Source: Streptomyces aurantiacus (GTDB lineage Bacteria; Actinomycetota; Actinomycetes; Streptomycetales; Streptomycetaceae). From it: a stretch of 64,000 bases of DNA. Below are positions 41,927-49,892 of this stretch, one piece after another. The translations under genes were made by a program, and so were the position numbers. The stretch spans positions 22,936 through 86,935 of the forward strand of contig NZ_LIPP01000159.1 in NCBI RefSeq assembly GCF_001418335.1, written 5' to 3'. How positions within the stretch are numbered: position 1 is the first letter of the stretch; every line of letters starts with the position of its first letter. The notes under the pieces were generated by a model, which saw only the letters and a list, made by a program, of their open reading frames with translations, was not told where the DNA came from and did not search any database.

Positions 41927-42757
41927 ATGAACTCACCCACCTGGTGCCAGGCCAACGTCGTGTTCCCGGACTGGGAGCGTGCCGAGAGCGCCGCCTTGGC
42001 CCGACTCGCCCCGTTGCTACGCAGTACAGAGGACGAAGGCGCCCTCACCGCGTGGTTCATCGTCCGCAAACACCCCTGCTGGCGCGTGCGCTATCAGCCC
42101 GTCGGCGGCGGGCAGGACCGCATCGGCCAGGGCCTCGACGCGCTCATCGCCGAGGGGCACATCAAAGGGTGGACGGAGATCGTCTACGAACCCGAAGTCC
42201 ATGCCTTCGGTGGCGCTGAAGCCATGGCGTCCGCGCACCGACTCTTCCACCGCGACAGCCGCAGCATCGTCGACTTTCTCCAGGGCGACTCCGGCAGACA
42301 CCGTCGCGAGACCTCGCTCATACTGTGCAGCCTCATGATGCGCTCCGCAGGACTGGACTGGTACGAGCAGGGCGACGTCTGGGCACGCGTCGGCGTGCAT
42401 CGCGCGCTGCCCGCCGGTACCGCACGGGACAGCCTGGACCGCTTACATCCAGCCGTGCACCGACTGATCTCTGTGAATGGAGAGGACATGATGCGCGCGG
42501 GTGGACCGCTGGTCCACGCGGCCGAATGGGCCGGCGCTTACATCAACGCCGGAAGGGAACTGGCCCGCCTCACAGACTCCGGACAGCTTCACCGTGGGCT
42601 GCGTGACGTCCTGGCCCATCACGTGCTCTTCGCCTGGAACCGGATCGGCCTGCCCTACGCCACGCAGGCCACCCTCGCCACCGCCGCGAAGACCGCCGTC
42701 TTCGGCCTCGACCCCACCACCGAGAGGAGCGCCGCAGACCATGTGGAAACTCCCTGA
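41927..42757 (+). CDS. stand-alone SpaB_C/thiopeptide-type domain protein
   Basis: 276 residues from the ATG at 41927. The sequence follows the thiopep_ocin/SpaB_C domain: WCQANVVFPDWERAESAALARLAPLL, TAWFIVRKHPCWRVRYQPVG, WTEIVYEPEVHAFGGAEAMASAHRLFHRDSRSIVDFL. In thiopeptides such separate domains do glutamate elimination or pyridine formation; in actinobacterial FxLD loci they accompany a complete LanB. Here LanB already has its own elimination domain, so this copy is either a second eliminase, a binding partner or an enzyme for another step. An in-frame TTA codon lies at 42443-42445. The stop overlaps the next gene by 17 bases. Confidence 0.88.
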   Translation: MNSPTWCQANVVFPDWERAESAALARLAPLLRSTEDEGALTAWFIVRKHPCWRVRYQPVGGGQDRIGQGLDALIAEGHIKGWTEIVYEPEVHAFGGAEAMASAHRLFHRDSRSIVDFLQGDSGRHRRETSLILCSLMMRSAGLDWYEQGDVWARVGVHRALPAGTARDSLDRLHPAVHRLISVNGEDMMRAGGPLVHAAEWAGAYINAGRELARLTDSGQLHRGLRDVLAHHVLFAWNRIGLPYATQATLATAAKTAVFGLDPTTERSAADHVETP

Positions 42758-43865
42758 CACCACAGTCCAACGCTTCCCCCTCGTCGCTCGCCCCCGCCCT
42801 GTCTGCCTTCCTCTGCCCCAGCGCGTGCTCGCCCTGGTCGAACTCGCCGACACCGCGGCGCAGCAGGGCGACCCGAGCCTGGCCTCCACCGTCTACAACC
42901 AGGCCGCCCTGATCGCCTCCGACATCGGCGCCCCGAACACCGCCCGCGCGATGTGCCACCAGCACACCGCCGCCTACCTCCACGCCGCGCCCCTGACCGC
43001 GAAGGCCGCGATCCGCGCCCTCGAACCCGTCGTCAACCTCGCGCGTCTTCAACTCCGCGCCAGGCGTAACGAGGACAGCCACCAACGGCTCCTCGCGCTG
43101 TTCGACGCCGTCACCACCGCAAGCCCCCTGAAGGTCGAGGACATCGCCCTACCAGCGGACCTGGTAGCGAACGCCGCCGACCGTCAAGAGGTCCGCGCCT
43201 GGCTGTGGAGCGTCCTGCTCGCCGACGGCACACGCGCCTTGACCACCGCCGGCCGCTGGACCGAAGCACTCGCGCACGTAGAGACGCACCGCGGCATCGG
43301 ACAGCGCATGCTCGACGGCCGCCAAGTCGCCGTCATGGCCGCTCTCACGAGCGGAAACAGCCTCGGCGCCAGCATCCTCCTGGCCCATACAGTGCCGGGA
43401 AAGGCATGGGAGGGATCCGTCACCGACTGCCTGAGCATCCTGTGCCGCTGCCTGTCAAGGCAGCCTTGGCGACGCTCCCTGCAGAACCTGGTGACCACTT
43501 ACCTCGAACGTCCCGACCAGGACGACATGGTTGTCTTCGACACGAGGCTCGGGCTGACCGTGCTGGACGTGGTCAACTCGGCCGAAGACCCGGCCACCGC
43601 GCGCAAGGTGGTCGCAGAGCTGCACCGCCGGACGATGAAAGCGACCGACGGCTACGCCGCCCGCGAGACCCTGGCGCACCCGCTGTTCACCTCCCTCGCC
43701 ACCGACCAGGAGGTGCGGGACAGCCGTGCACTCCTCCACACCTGCGCACTCGGAACAGGGATGTTCCCTAATGAACTGGGCGAGCAACTCTCCGCCGCAC
43801 TACGCACGAGTAATCACGTCATTCGCCGGAATACCAACTATCTACAGCAGGCCCACGTAAATTGA
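42741..43865 (+). CDS. hypothetical helical protein of the FxLD locus
   Basis: 374 residues from the ATG at 42741 (GAGAGGAGC upstream), overlapping the preceding gene. It is almost entirely helical and Ala/Leu-rich, with possible TPR-like units (VLALVELADTAAQQGDPSLASTVYNQAALIASDIG; RWTEALAHVETHRGIGQRM). There is no signal, membrane segment or catalytic motif. Coupled translation places it in the lanthipeptide operon. It could be a scaffold or regulator. I do not know a named family. Confidence 0.75.
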   Translation: MWKLPDTTVQRFPLVARPRPVCLPLPQRVLALVELADTAAQQGDPSLASTVYNQAALIASDIGAPNTARAMCHQHTAAYLHAAPLTAKAAIRALEPVVNLARLQLRARRNEDSHQRLLALFDAVTTASPLKVEDIALPADLVANAADRQEVRAWLWSVLLADGTRALTTAGRWTEALAHVETHRGIGQRMLDGRQVAVMAALTSGNSLGASILLAHTVPGKAWEGSVTDCLSILCRCLSRQPWRRSLQNLVTTYLERPDQDDMVVFDTRLGLTVLDVVNSAEDPATARKVVAELHRRTMKATDGYAARETLAHPLFTSLATDQEVRDSRALLHTCALGTGMFPNELGEQLSAALRTSNHVIRRNTNYLQQAHVN

Positions 43866-44079
43866 ACATAAATGATCTTGCGCAGTCCGCGGTCACTGTC
43901 GGTCGAGTAGGCGCCTGCCGCATGACTGAGCGCCATACCCCTACTCCGACGGCAGAACTCCATAACGGCGGGCGGTCGGCCAGCGCCATTGAACGCACGC
44001 ACAGCTATATTCCGATTCCGGACACCAAATGCCCTCTGACACATCTCAAACTTTCCACCACCCAAAGGAGAAGAGAGTC

Positions 44080-45582
44080 ATGCGTCGCCCGACGCTCCTC
44101 TACGCCGTGCTGGAAAAGCGAGCTTGGCTACGCTACGAAGTATTCGTGACGCAGCTTGCCAATGCAGGTGCTCGGGCGGCCACACATTATGAAAATCCAC
44201 GCCTGACCAGGGTGAGGACTGTCACCAAGACCACGTTTCAGCGGTGGCTGTCCGGCACACAGGAACCGCGCGGTGAAGCAGCTGTCGTGATCGAGTTCTG
44301 GCTCGGCTACACCGTCAAGGAACTCCTCGGTCCAGCACCGGAGCGAGAGCTCGTGCTCGCCAGGAGCCTTCATGATGCCTCGCTCGCCGCCGCGCACAGC
44401 CTGGACGTCAAGTTCGATACCTCGTTCCTGTCCGTTGCGGCCCCGGTGCCGGGCGCCGGCGGCGTCTGGCACCTGGACGGTCTGAGGATCCTCGACGGGA
44501 CTGCCGTCGCGGTCCAGATGTACGAGACAGCACTTCAACCCAGTTGTGTGGTGATCGGGCCGGAGGACCTTGAACACCTGAGGTACTTCACCCAGTCGAG
44601 GCGCAGGGCATTGCTCCTTGGATCCCTGGGCGCCCAAGGGGCCAGCGATCTGTACGCGTTGGATGCTGCGCACGCTCGCCGCCAACTCGCGATGCCTGTG
44701 CAGCGGCTACCCATCCCCATTCCGTACCGACTCGACTACGTGACATACGCCTTGCTGTGGGCCGGCCTGAACGTAGACGACAGCCTTCTCGCCGACGACC
44801 GTGCCCTCCATGTCGAGCAGCAAAGCCTCGAAAGCCACCTGGAACAGGGGCGCTCTTCTGCGGCCAGAACTGCGTATGCGGACCTTTCCAACGTGGGAGC
44901 CCTGTGGCTCGGTTCTCGCACCTGTGCGGCATTCGTCCACCGGCATCTGAACGTCGGCGAGGTAAGTCCCGTCATGTGGTCACGAACGCAGTTCGGTGAG
45001 CAGGCGGCGGCCTGGCTCCTGTTCCGTGAGCGCCACGGCATTCAACAGCTCATGCAGGACCGCTCCTTCGGCCTGGACGGAACACCTGGCTGCGCCCTGT
45101 GCGTGCCCGAGTCGGCCGTGCACAGTAGCGAACCGTATGAGCGGCTGTTATTGCTGCTGGCCGTCGCGTTGATGGAGTCGTACGGGCTGAACGTTTGGGT
45201 CTGCGCTGAGGAGGACTACTCCCGGCTCCCCGAGTTTCACCTTGGATCGGATCAACGTGTCATCGTGGCCGATTGGCTGGATCCTGATGCGGTCTGGAAC
45301 GTCGAAAGCGTCTGCGGTAGGGGTGCCACCGACGCCTTCGCACAGGCAATCCACCATGCCCAGGTTCGGAGCGTCGCCAGCGGTGCCACTCCCCACGAAA
45401 GGATCCGCGCGCTCGCCGACTACCTCGGCCTCAGTCCTGAGTGGGCCGGGCTGGTCAAGCGCTGCCGTGAACTGGGCTCATACGGAACAGCCGGCCTGCT
45501 GCGAACGCGCAGTCGCTTGATCCACACTGGTGAGATCGACAGGGCCCTGCAGTTTCTCGGCGGTCTCGGCCCTGCCTCCTGA
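44080..45582 (+). CDS. putative pathway-linked regulator of the FxLD locus
   Basis: 500 residues from the ATG at 44080 with AAAGGAG about 9 bases upstream. The N-terminal segment TVTKTTFQRWLSGTQEPRGEAAVVIEFWLGYTVKELLGP is a helix-turn-helix-like block that matches the one in the regulator at 31441-32793 (shared TTF-x-x-W, G-x-x-x-P-x-G, and W-x-x-Y...L positions). The remaining 400 residues are of unknown fold with several cysteines (CALC near 341-344). A TTA codon at 45148-45150 makes it bldA-dependent. It lies 214 bases after the lanthipeptide genes on the same strand and is a good candidate cluster regulator. Confidence 0.65.
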   Translation: MRRPTLLYAVLEKRAWLRYEVFVTQLANAGARAATHYENPRLTRVRTVTKTTFQRWLSGTQEPRGEAAVVIEFWLGYTVKELLGPAPERELVLARSLHDASLAAAHSLDVKFDTSFLSVAAPVPGAGGVWHLDGLRILDGTAVAVQMYETALQPSCVVIGPEDLEHLRYFTQSRRRALLLGSLGAQGASDLYALDAAHARRQLAMPVQRLPIPIPYRLDYVTYALLWAGLNVDDSLLADDRALHVEQQSLESHLEQGRSSAARTAYADLSNVGALWLGSRTCAAFVHRHLNVGEVSPVMWSRTQFGEQAAAWLLFRERHGIQQLMQDRSFGLDGTPGCALCVPESAVHSSEPYERLLLLLAVALMESYGLNVWVCAEEDYSRLPEFHLGSDQRVIVADWLDPDAVWNVESVCGRGATDAFAQAIHHAQVRSVASGATPHERIRALADYLGLSPEWAGLVKRCRELGSYGTAGLLRTRSRLIHTGEIDRALQFLGGLGPAS

Positions 45583-46193
45583 GGACCAGCCGTGGCGGCG
45601 CCCGCGTAAAGCGTCTGGGCCCGATGACATCTCTCGGTTTCGCGGCGAAATTCAGGGTTCCGTTCATCATGTTTGACTGTCGAAAATCGTGAACCTCCGT
45701 CGCTCAGTCCCGGTCCGCTGTCAGGAACTGTCTGTGCTCCTGCCGGTCGATCCATGCTCGGATGTTGCGGAGTCCAGTTTTCGAGGTAAATCGTTTCCGT
45801 GTCGCTCGGCACGCCTCGTTCTCGTTCCGGACGTCGATTCATTCATAAAAGTCTGATTCCGACTCGTCCAGCACCCCGCGTACATCCTGAACGACTCACG
45901 AACGACTGTTTTTGGTGTGGCGCCGACCGGTTGAACCGAGCAAGCTGTTGTTCCTCCTGATGCCGCCGGAAGCAGATTTTCCTGCGGGACCCTGGTTACT
46001 GGCCGGCGAAGCTGCTCGCTCGGCCTCGGCGTTGTGGTGGCCTTTGACGTCGTGGGCCTCACCCCGACGATCAGTGTCTTGACGCCGTTGCCCTGGCCTC
46101 GTGCTGAGTGGGAAGTCCTTCGGCGTCAAGCAGTCATGGGCTGTCGACACAACATCCCAGATCTCGCCCTACCCTGTCGTTTCGAGGACATCG
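45583..46193. other. intergenic, no gene seen
   Basis: 611 bases before the conservon. All frames are broken or lack ribosome sites. It must contain the cvn promoter. An GAGGACA ribosome site for cvnA is at 46184-46190. I see no strong terminator hairpin after the regulator. Confidence 0.45.
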
Positions 46194-47858
46194 ATGTCTG
46201 AATTCGCTTCGCCCGCCCGGGAAACGCCGATCACGGTTCGGGAGGGAGTCCGGCATCGTCGGCGTCGCAAGGCTCCCGACAAAGCTGCTCGTGAGCTGAG
46301 TATCCGGCTGATCGGGCTGGCGGTTGTTCCGGCTGCGGGCATGTTGCTGCTGATGGTGGCCGCCGTCCTGTCCGTTGCGGCGGCTGCTCCTCGGGAGAGG
46401 TCAGCCGCATCCGTGCTCATAGGTGCCGTGGCGGCAGGTGTCCTCGTGCTCTTGCTGGCGTGTCGTCAGGCGCTGTCCACTGCCCGGAGGGTTGAGGGCG
46501 ACAACCAGATTCTTGCGGAGTGGCTGGAGTACCTGCACAAGCTGGTGATGGCCGGAGAGCAAGAGGTCCGCAATTCCGGGACCCGGCTCCGGCGAGGGCA
46601 GCGCCCTCTCGTCGCTTCACCTGCGCCGCCGACGAAGGGTGCTCACACGTTCGTACAGCTGGCGCGTGCTCTGGACGCCTACCGGGCGGCAGTGGGCGAT
46701 GCAATGACGCAGGCAGAGGGTCAGCGGGTGCAGGTGTTCGTCAACTTCTCCGACCGCCTGAAGAGTCTGGGCCGGGCGGCGCTGCACAAGTTGGACGAGG
46801 TCGAGCGGGATGTCGAGGACCCGGACCATTTGGCGGCGCTGTTCGGTGTGGATCACGACATCACTCGCATCCGGCGCGCCGCGGAGAGCATGGCGGTGAT
46901 GGGCGGCGTCAAGTCTTCACGCAGCGAGGACCCGGCGTTCGTCAAGGCCGTTCTGCGGATGGGGATCCAGGAGATCCACAACTATGCGCGGGCGAAGGTG
47001 GTCACCGCGTGCGACGCGAGCCTTCCGGGGTATGCCGTGGCCTCCGTCACCCACCTGTTGGCGGAGCTGCTGGAGAACGCCACCGCCTTCTCCAGTCCCG
47101 CCACGCAGGTGGAGATGCGTGCCTCGCTGATCCCCCGCGGGCTCCTCGTGGAGATCGACGACAAGGGCCTGAGTATGGAGCCCGAAACCTTCGCCACGAT
47201 GAACGACCTGCTCGCCGACCCCGAGCACACCGAAATCAGTGCGCAGTTGATCGCAGAAGGCCGCAATGGCCTGTTCGTCGTGGCCTCGCTCGCCCGCCGG
47301 TACGGCATCACCGTCACCCTGCGGCCGAACATCTACGGCGGTACCCAGGCGGTCGTGATCGTGCCCCAAGCGCTACTGGACGCCGGCCGACAGGAGATGG
47401 CCGAACAGCAGGCTGCCCGGACGTCAGCCCCCAGGGATCCCCAGTCCCGGCCCCAGACGGCACCACCTGCACACCACGGCACCGCACCTCGCGCCACCCG
47501 GGCCTCAGCACCTCCGGGGTCCGTCGTCCAGCAGCGCGCGCCCATCAGGCGGCCCGGCGGACACGTTCCCGCCCCTGTGCCGCCGGTTCACCCGGAGACA
47601 GCCGCGCTGTACCTGGTCGACAGCGGTGTGCAAGGCGGGCCCGGGCCACTGCCTGCGCTTCCCGTACGCCCCGACGCCCCTGCTCCCGAGGCGAACGAGA
47701 AACTGCCGGAGCCGACGCAGCCGGGAGCCGCCACGCGTCGGGGTGTCTCTCGGGCCGAGCAGCAGGACTGGCAGTTGGCGGCCAAGTTCGCCAGTGGATG
47801 GCAGTCCGCTGCGGACGACGACGGCGCAGGACCGGAGCCACCGGCCCCCGCCAGCTGA
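46194..47858 (+). CDS. cvnA: conservon sensor-kinase-like protein CvnA
   Basis: 554 residues from the ATG at 46194. After a basic N-terminus come two membrane helices (about 38-66 and 76-98), a linker, then a histidine-kinase-like ATPase domain without a clear phosphoacceptor H-box: VTHLLAELLENATAFSSPATQVEM (N-box, about 290-312), LVEIDDKGLSM (G1) and NGLFVVASLARRYGITVTLRPNIYGGTQAVVIVP (G2). A long Pro/Ala-rich C-terminal tail follows. This is the nitrate-sensor-type kinase that begins Streptomyces conservons, in which four proteins form a membrane-linked GTPase signalling complex. The order cvnA-B-C-D is complete here. Confidence 0.93.
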   Translation: MSEFASPARETPITVREGVRHRRRRKAPDKAARELSIRLIGLAVVPAAGMLLLMVAAVLSVAAAAPRERSAASVLIGAVAAGVLVLLLACRQALSTARRVEGDNQILAEWLEYLHKLVMAGEQEVRNSGTRLRRGQRPLVASPAPPTKGAHTFVQLARALDAYRAAVGDAMTQAEGQRVQVFVNFSDRLKSLGRAALHKLDEVERDVEDPDHLAALFGVDHDITRIRRAAESMAVMGGVKSSRSEDPAFVKAVLRMGIQEIHNYARAKVVTACDASLPGYAVASVTHLLAELLENATAFSSPATQVEMRASLIPRGLLVEIDDKGLSMEPETFATMNDLLADPEHTEISAQLIAEGRNGLFVVASLARRYGITVTLRPNIYGGTQAVVIVPQALLDAGRQEMAEQQAARTSAPRDPQSRPQTAPPAHHGTAPRATRASAPPGSVVQQRAPIRRPGGHVPAPVPPVHPETAALYLVDSGVQGGPGPLPALPVRPDAPAPEANEKLPEPTQPGAATRRGVSRAEQQDWQLAAKFASGWQSAADDDGAGPEPPAPAS

Positions 47859-47890
47859 CCCCCACCCTTTGATCCAAGGAGACGATCACC

Positions 47891-48310
47891 GTGACGACCG
47901 ATACCCCCAGCGGAAACATGGACCTGGACTGGCTGCTGTCCAACCTCGTCGACACTGTCCCCCTGGCGAGCGGCGCAGTTGTGGCGTCCTCGGACGGCAT
48001 GCTCAAGCATTTCTACGGTGTGGACAAGGACGATGCGGACCGGCTGGGCGCGGTGGCCACCGGAGCGTTCGCGCTGTGCGGCAACGTGAGCAGGTTCTTC
48101 CCTGACGCCGGGGATGCCCAGGGGATCCAGGTGCTGTTGGAGACGACCGTCGGACTGCTCTTCGCCACACGGGTCGGCGACAACAGTGTGCTGGCGGTCC
48201 TCGGACGCAAGGGGGTGGACGTGGGCCAGGTCGGCTACGAGATGCGGATGCTGGCCAAGCGGGCCGCACCGATCCTGGCCACCCCGGCGCGGCCCGCCGT
48301 GGCCGGCTGA
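47891..48310 (+). CDS. cvnB: conservon roadblock/LC7 protein CvnB
   Basis: 139 residues from a GTG with AAGGAGA upstream. A roadblock/LC7 domain is clear: LDWLLSNLVDTVPLASGAVVASSDGMLKHF ... DRLGAVATGAFALCGNVSRFF ... QVLLETTVGLLFATRVGDNSVLAVLGRKGVDVGQVGYEMRMLAKR. Such proteins act as regulators or GAP-like partners of the small GTPase CvnD. It lies 32 bases after cvnA. Confidence 0.95.
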   Translation: MTTDTPSGNMDLDWLLSNLVDTVPLASGAVVASSDGMLKHFYGVDKDDADRLGAVATGAFALCGNVSRFFPDAGDAQGIQVLLETTVGLLFATRVGDNSVLAVLGRKGVDVGQVGYEMRMLAKRAAPILATPARPAVAG

Positions 48311-48311
48311 G

Positions 48312-48683
48312 ATGTCGCCCTCCGACCACGCTGCCCGGGCACCCGGCAGCGGTCCGCCACGGATACGCCCGTACACCGTGAACGGCGGGCGCACCCGCCC
48401 GCGTCTGGCATTGGCGCGCACCACGCTGGTCAGGGCACGCCGCACCGCCCAGCACCCGCCCCAGGGGTCGGCGGAACGCTCTGCCGCGTTCGGGTGGTGC
48501 CAGACCCAGGCCCTCACGATCACCGAGATCGCCGGGCGTCTGCGGCTGCCGGTGCAGTCGGTCAAGGTCCTCGTTGCCGACCTGATCACCGAGGAGTTGC
48601 TGATGACCGTCGCCACCCGCCAGGAAGATCCCAAAGACCCTGATGTTCTGGAGAGAGTCCTTGCAGGTCTTCAAACCCTCTGA
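48312..48683 (+). CDS. cvnC: conservon DUF742 protein CvnC
   Basis: 123 residues from the ATG two bases after the cvnB stop (TGAGATG). DUF742 hallmarks are RIRPYTVNGGRTRPR near the N-terminus and FGWCQTQALTITEIAGRLRLPVQSVKVLVADLITEELLM, a winged-helix-like segment. CvnC proteins link the kinase-like CvnA to the roadblock/GTPase pair. The 3' end overlaps cvnD. Confidence 0.95.
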   Translation: MSPSDHAARAPGSGPPRIRPYTVNGGRTRPRLALARTTLVRARRTAQHPPQGSAERSAAFGWCQTQALTITEIAGRLRLPVQSVKVLVADLITEELLMTVATRQEDPKDPDVLERVLAGLQTL

Positions 48684-49272
48684 ACAGCCGATAAGCCAGC
48701 TGAAGGTCGTCATCGCGGGCGGGTTCGGCGCTGGCAAGACCACACTGGTTGCGAGGACGAGCGAGATCGAACCGATCTCGACCGACGAGCAGTTGACCAC
48801 CGCGGGGATCGGTACGGACCGTCTCGACGGTGTGGAGGCCAAGACCAGCACCACGGTGGCCTTCGATTTCGGCCGTATCAGCCTTCGTAGCCAAAACCTT
48901 GACCTCTATCTGTTCGGCACCCCGGGCCAGGCGCGCTACCAGTTCATGTGGAACGACATCGTCGACGGCGCGATCGGCGCCGTGGTCCTGGCCGACACCC
49001 GTCGTCTGGAGGACTCCTTCGACCCCGTCAATTACTTCCTGAGACTGGGGCTGCCCTTCATCGTCGGGGTCAACCTGTTCGAAGGCTCGGCCCGCTACCC
49101 GATCGAAAGAGTCCGCGAAGCGCTCCGTCTCGATGCGGACGTTCCAGTCGTCGGGTGCGATGCACGCGACTCACGCTCGGGCCGCCATGTGCTGATCACC
49201 CTCGTCAAGCACGCCCATACCCGTGCCGTCCGCGCACGTCACACTCGCCCCTCGACCTCCCTGGCCGACTGA
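48643..49272 (+). CDS. cvnD: conservon GTP-binding protein CvnD
   Basis: 209 residues if started at the ATG at 48643; a TTG at 48661 is possible and would reduce the overlap with cvnC. The MglA/Ras-like ATP/GTP-binding family is shown by the P-loop GGFGAGKTT (about 26-34), the LYLFGTPGQARYQFMW switch region and the VVLADTRR and VGVNLFE positions. The Arg/His/Ser tail is variable. As in other conservons, CvnD is the output GTPase of the CvnABC complex. Confidence 0.93.
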   Translation: MFWRESLQVFKPSEQPISQLKVVIAGGFGAGKTTLVARTSEIEPISTDEQLTTAGIGTDRLDGVEAKTSTTVAFDFGRISLRSQNLDLYLFGTPGQARYQFMWNDIVDGAIGAVVLADTRRLEDSFDPVNYFLRLGLPFIVGVNLFEGSARYPIERVREALRLDADVPVVGCDARDSRSGRHVLITLVKHAHTRAVRARHTRPSTSLAD

Positions 49273-49289
49273 CACCGTACGGAGTCCTC

Positions 49290-49862
49290 GTGTCTGACCT
49301 CACGCACACCCAGCGCAGCCTGCACGCTCAAACCTCCCATCGCCTGGCGCGACTGCATCAGCTCGGCTTCGCCGACCATCCCGACGAGGAGTTCGACCGC
49401 TTCAGCAGTGCTCTGGCCCGCGACTCCGGCGTCCCGGGGGCCCTGGCGATGGTCAACGCCATCTCGGACCGGCAGTTCTTCACCGGCGTGCACCTTCCCT
49501 CCGCCGAGGAACTGGGTTCCGTTGCCGAGGCCGAGGCTCTGGCCGCTGCTGTGGGACGTGTGATGCCTCTGGAGCACGGCTACTGCCCCGAGACCATGGA
49601 CCGGACGAAGCCCCTCACTCTTCCCGACGTGTGCATGAAGCCCGACTTCGCCGGCAACGAGGTCGTCGACCTGGTCGGAATCCGCGTCTACATGGGGGTG
49701 CGCCTGATCGACAAGGAGATGGAGATTCCTCTCATGACGATCTGCGTCGTCGGCCGCGAGAGGCGCCCGATGAAGGACGGACGTCGGATGCTCGACTACA
49801 TCAAGCAACGCGGAGCGCAGGCCCAGTACCTTCTCGACCAGCGCATCTCCGCGCTGTCCTAG
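49290..49862 (+). CDS. GAF-domain protein at the end of the conservon
   Basis: 190 residues from the GTG at 49290. It has a GAF-like pattern: a helical start (HRLARLHQLGFADHPDEEFDRFSSALARDSGVPGALAMVNAISDRQFFTGVHLP), MPLEHGYCPETMDRTKPLTLPDVCMKPDFAGNEVVDLVGIRVYMGVRLID and a final helix DYIKQRGAQAQYLLDQRI. Proteins like this bind small ligands and often follow cvnD in Streptomyces, where a P450 may also appear. None is present here. It is co-directional, 17 bases after cvnD, and converges with the acyl-CoA dehydrogenase. Confidence 0.85.
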   Translation: MSDLTHTQRSLHAQTSHRLARLHQLGFADHPDEEFDRFSSALARDSGVPGALAMVNAISDRQFFTGVHLPSAEELGSVAEAEALAAAVGRVMPLEHGYCPETMDRTKPLTLPDVCMKPDFAGNEVVDLVGIRVYMGVRLIDKEMEIPLMTICVVGRERRPMKDGRRMLDYIKQRGAQAQYLLDQRISALS

Positions 49863-49892
49863 CTCACACCGGCATCACTGCACGGCCATGAG

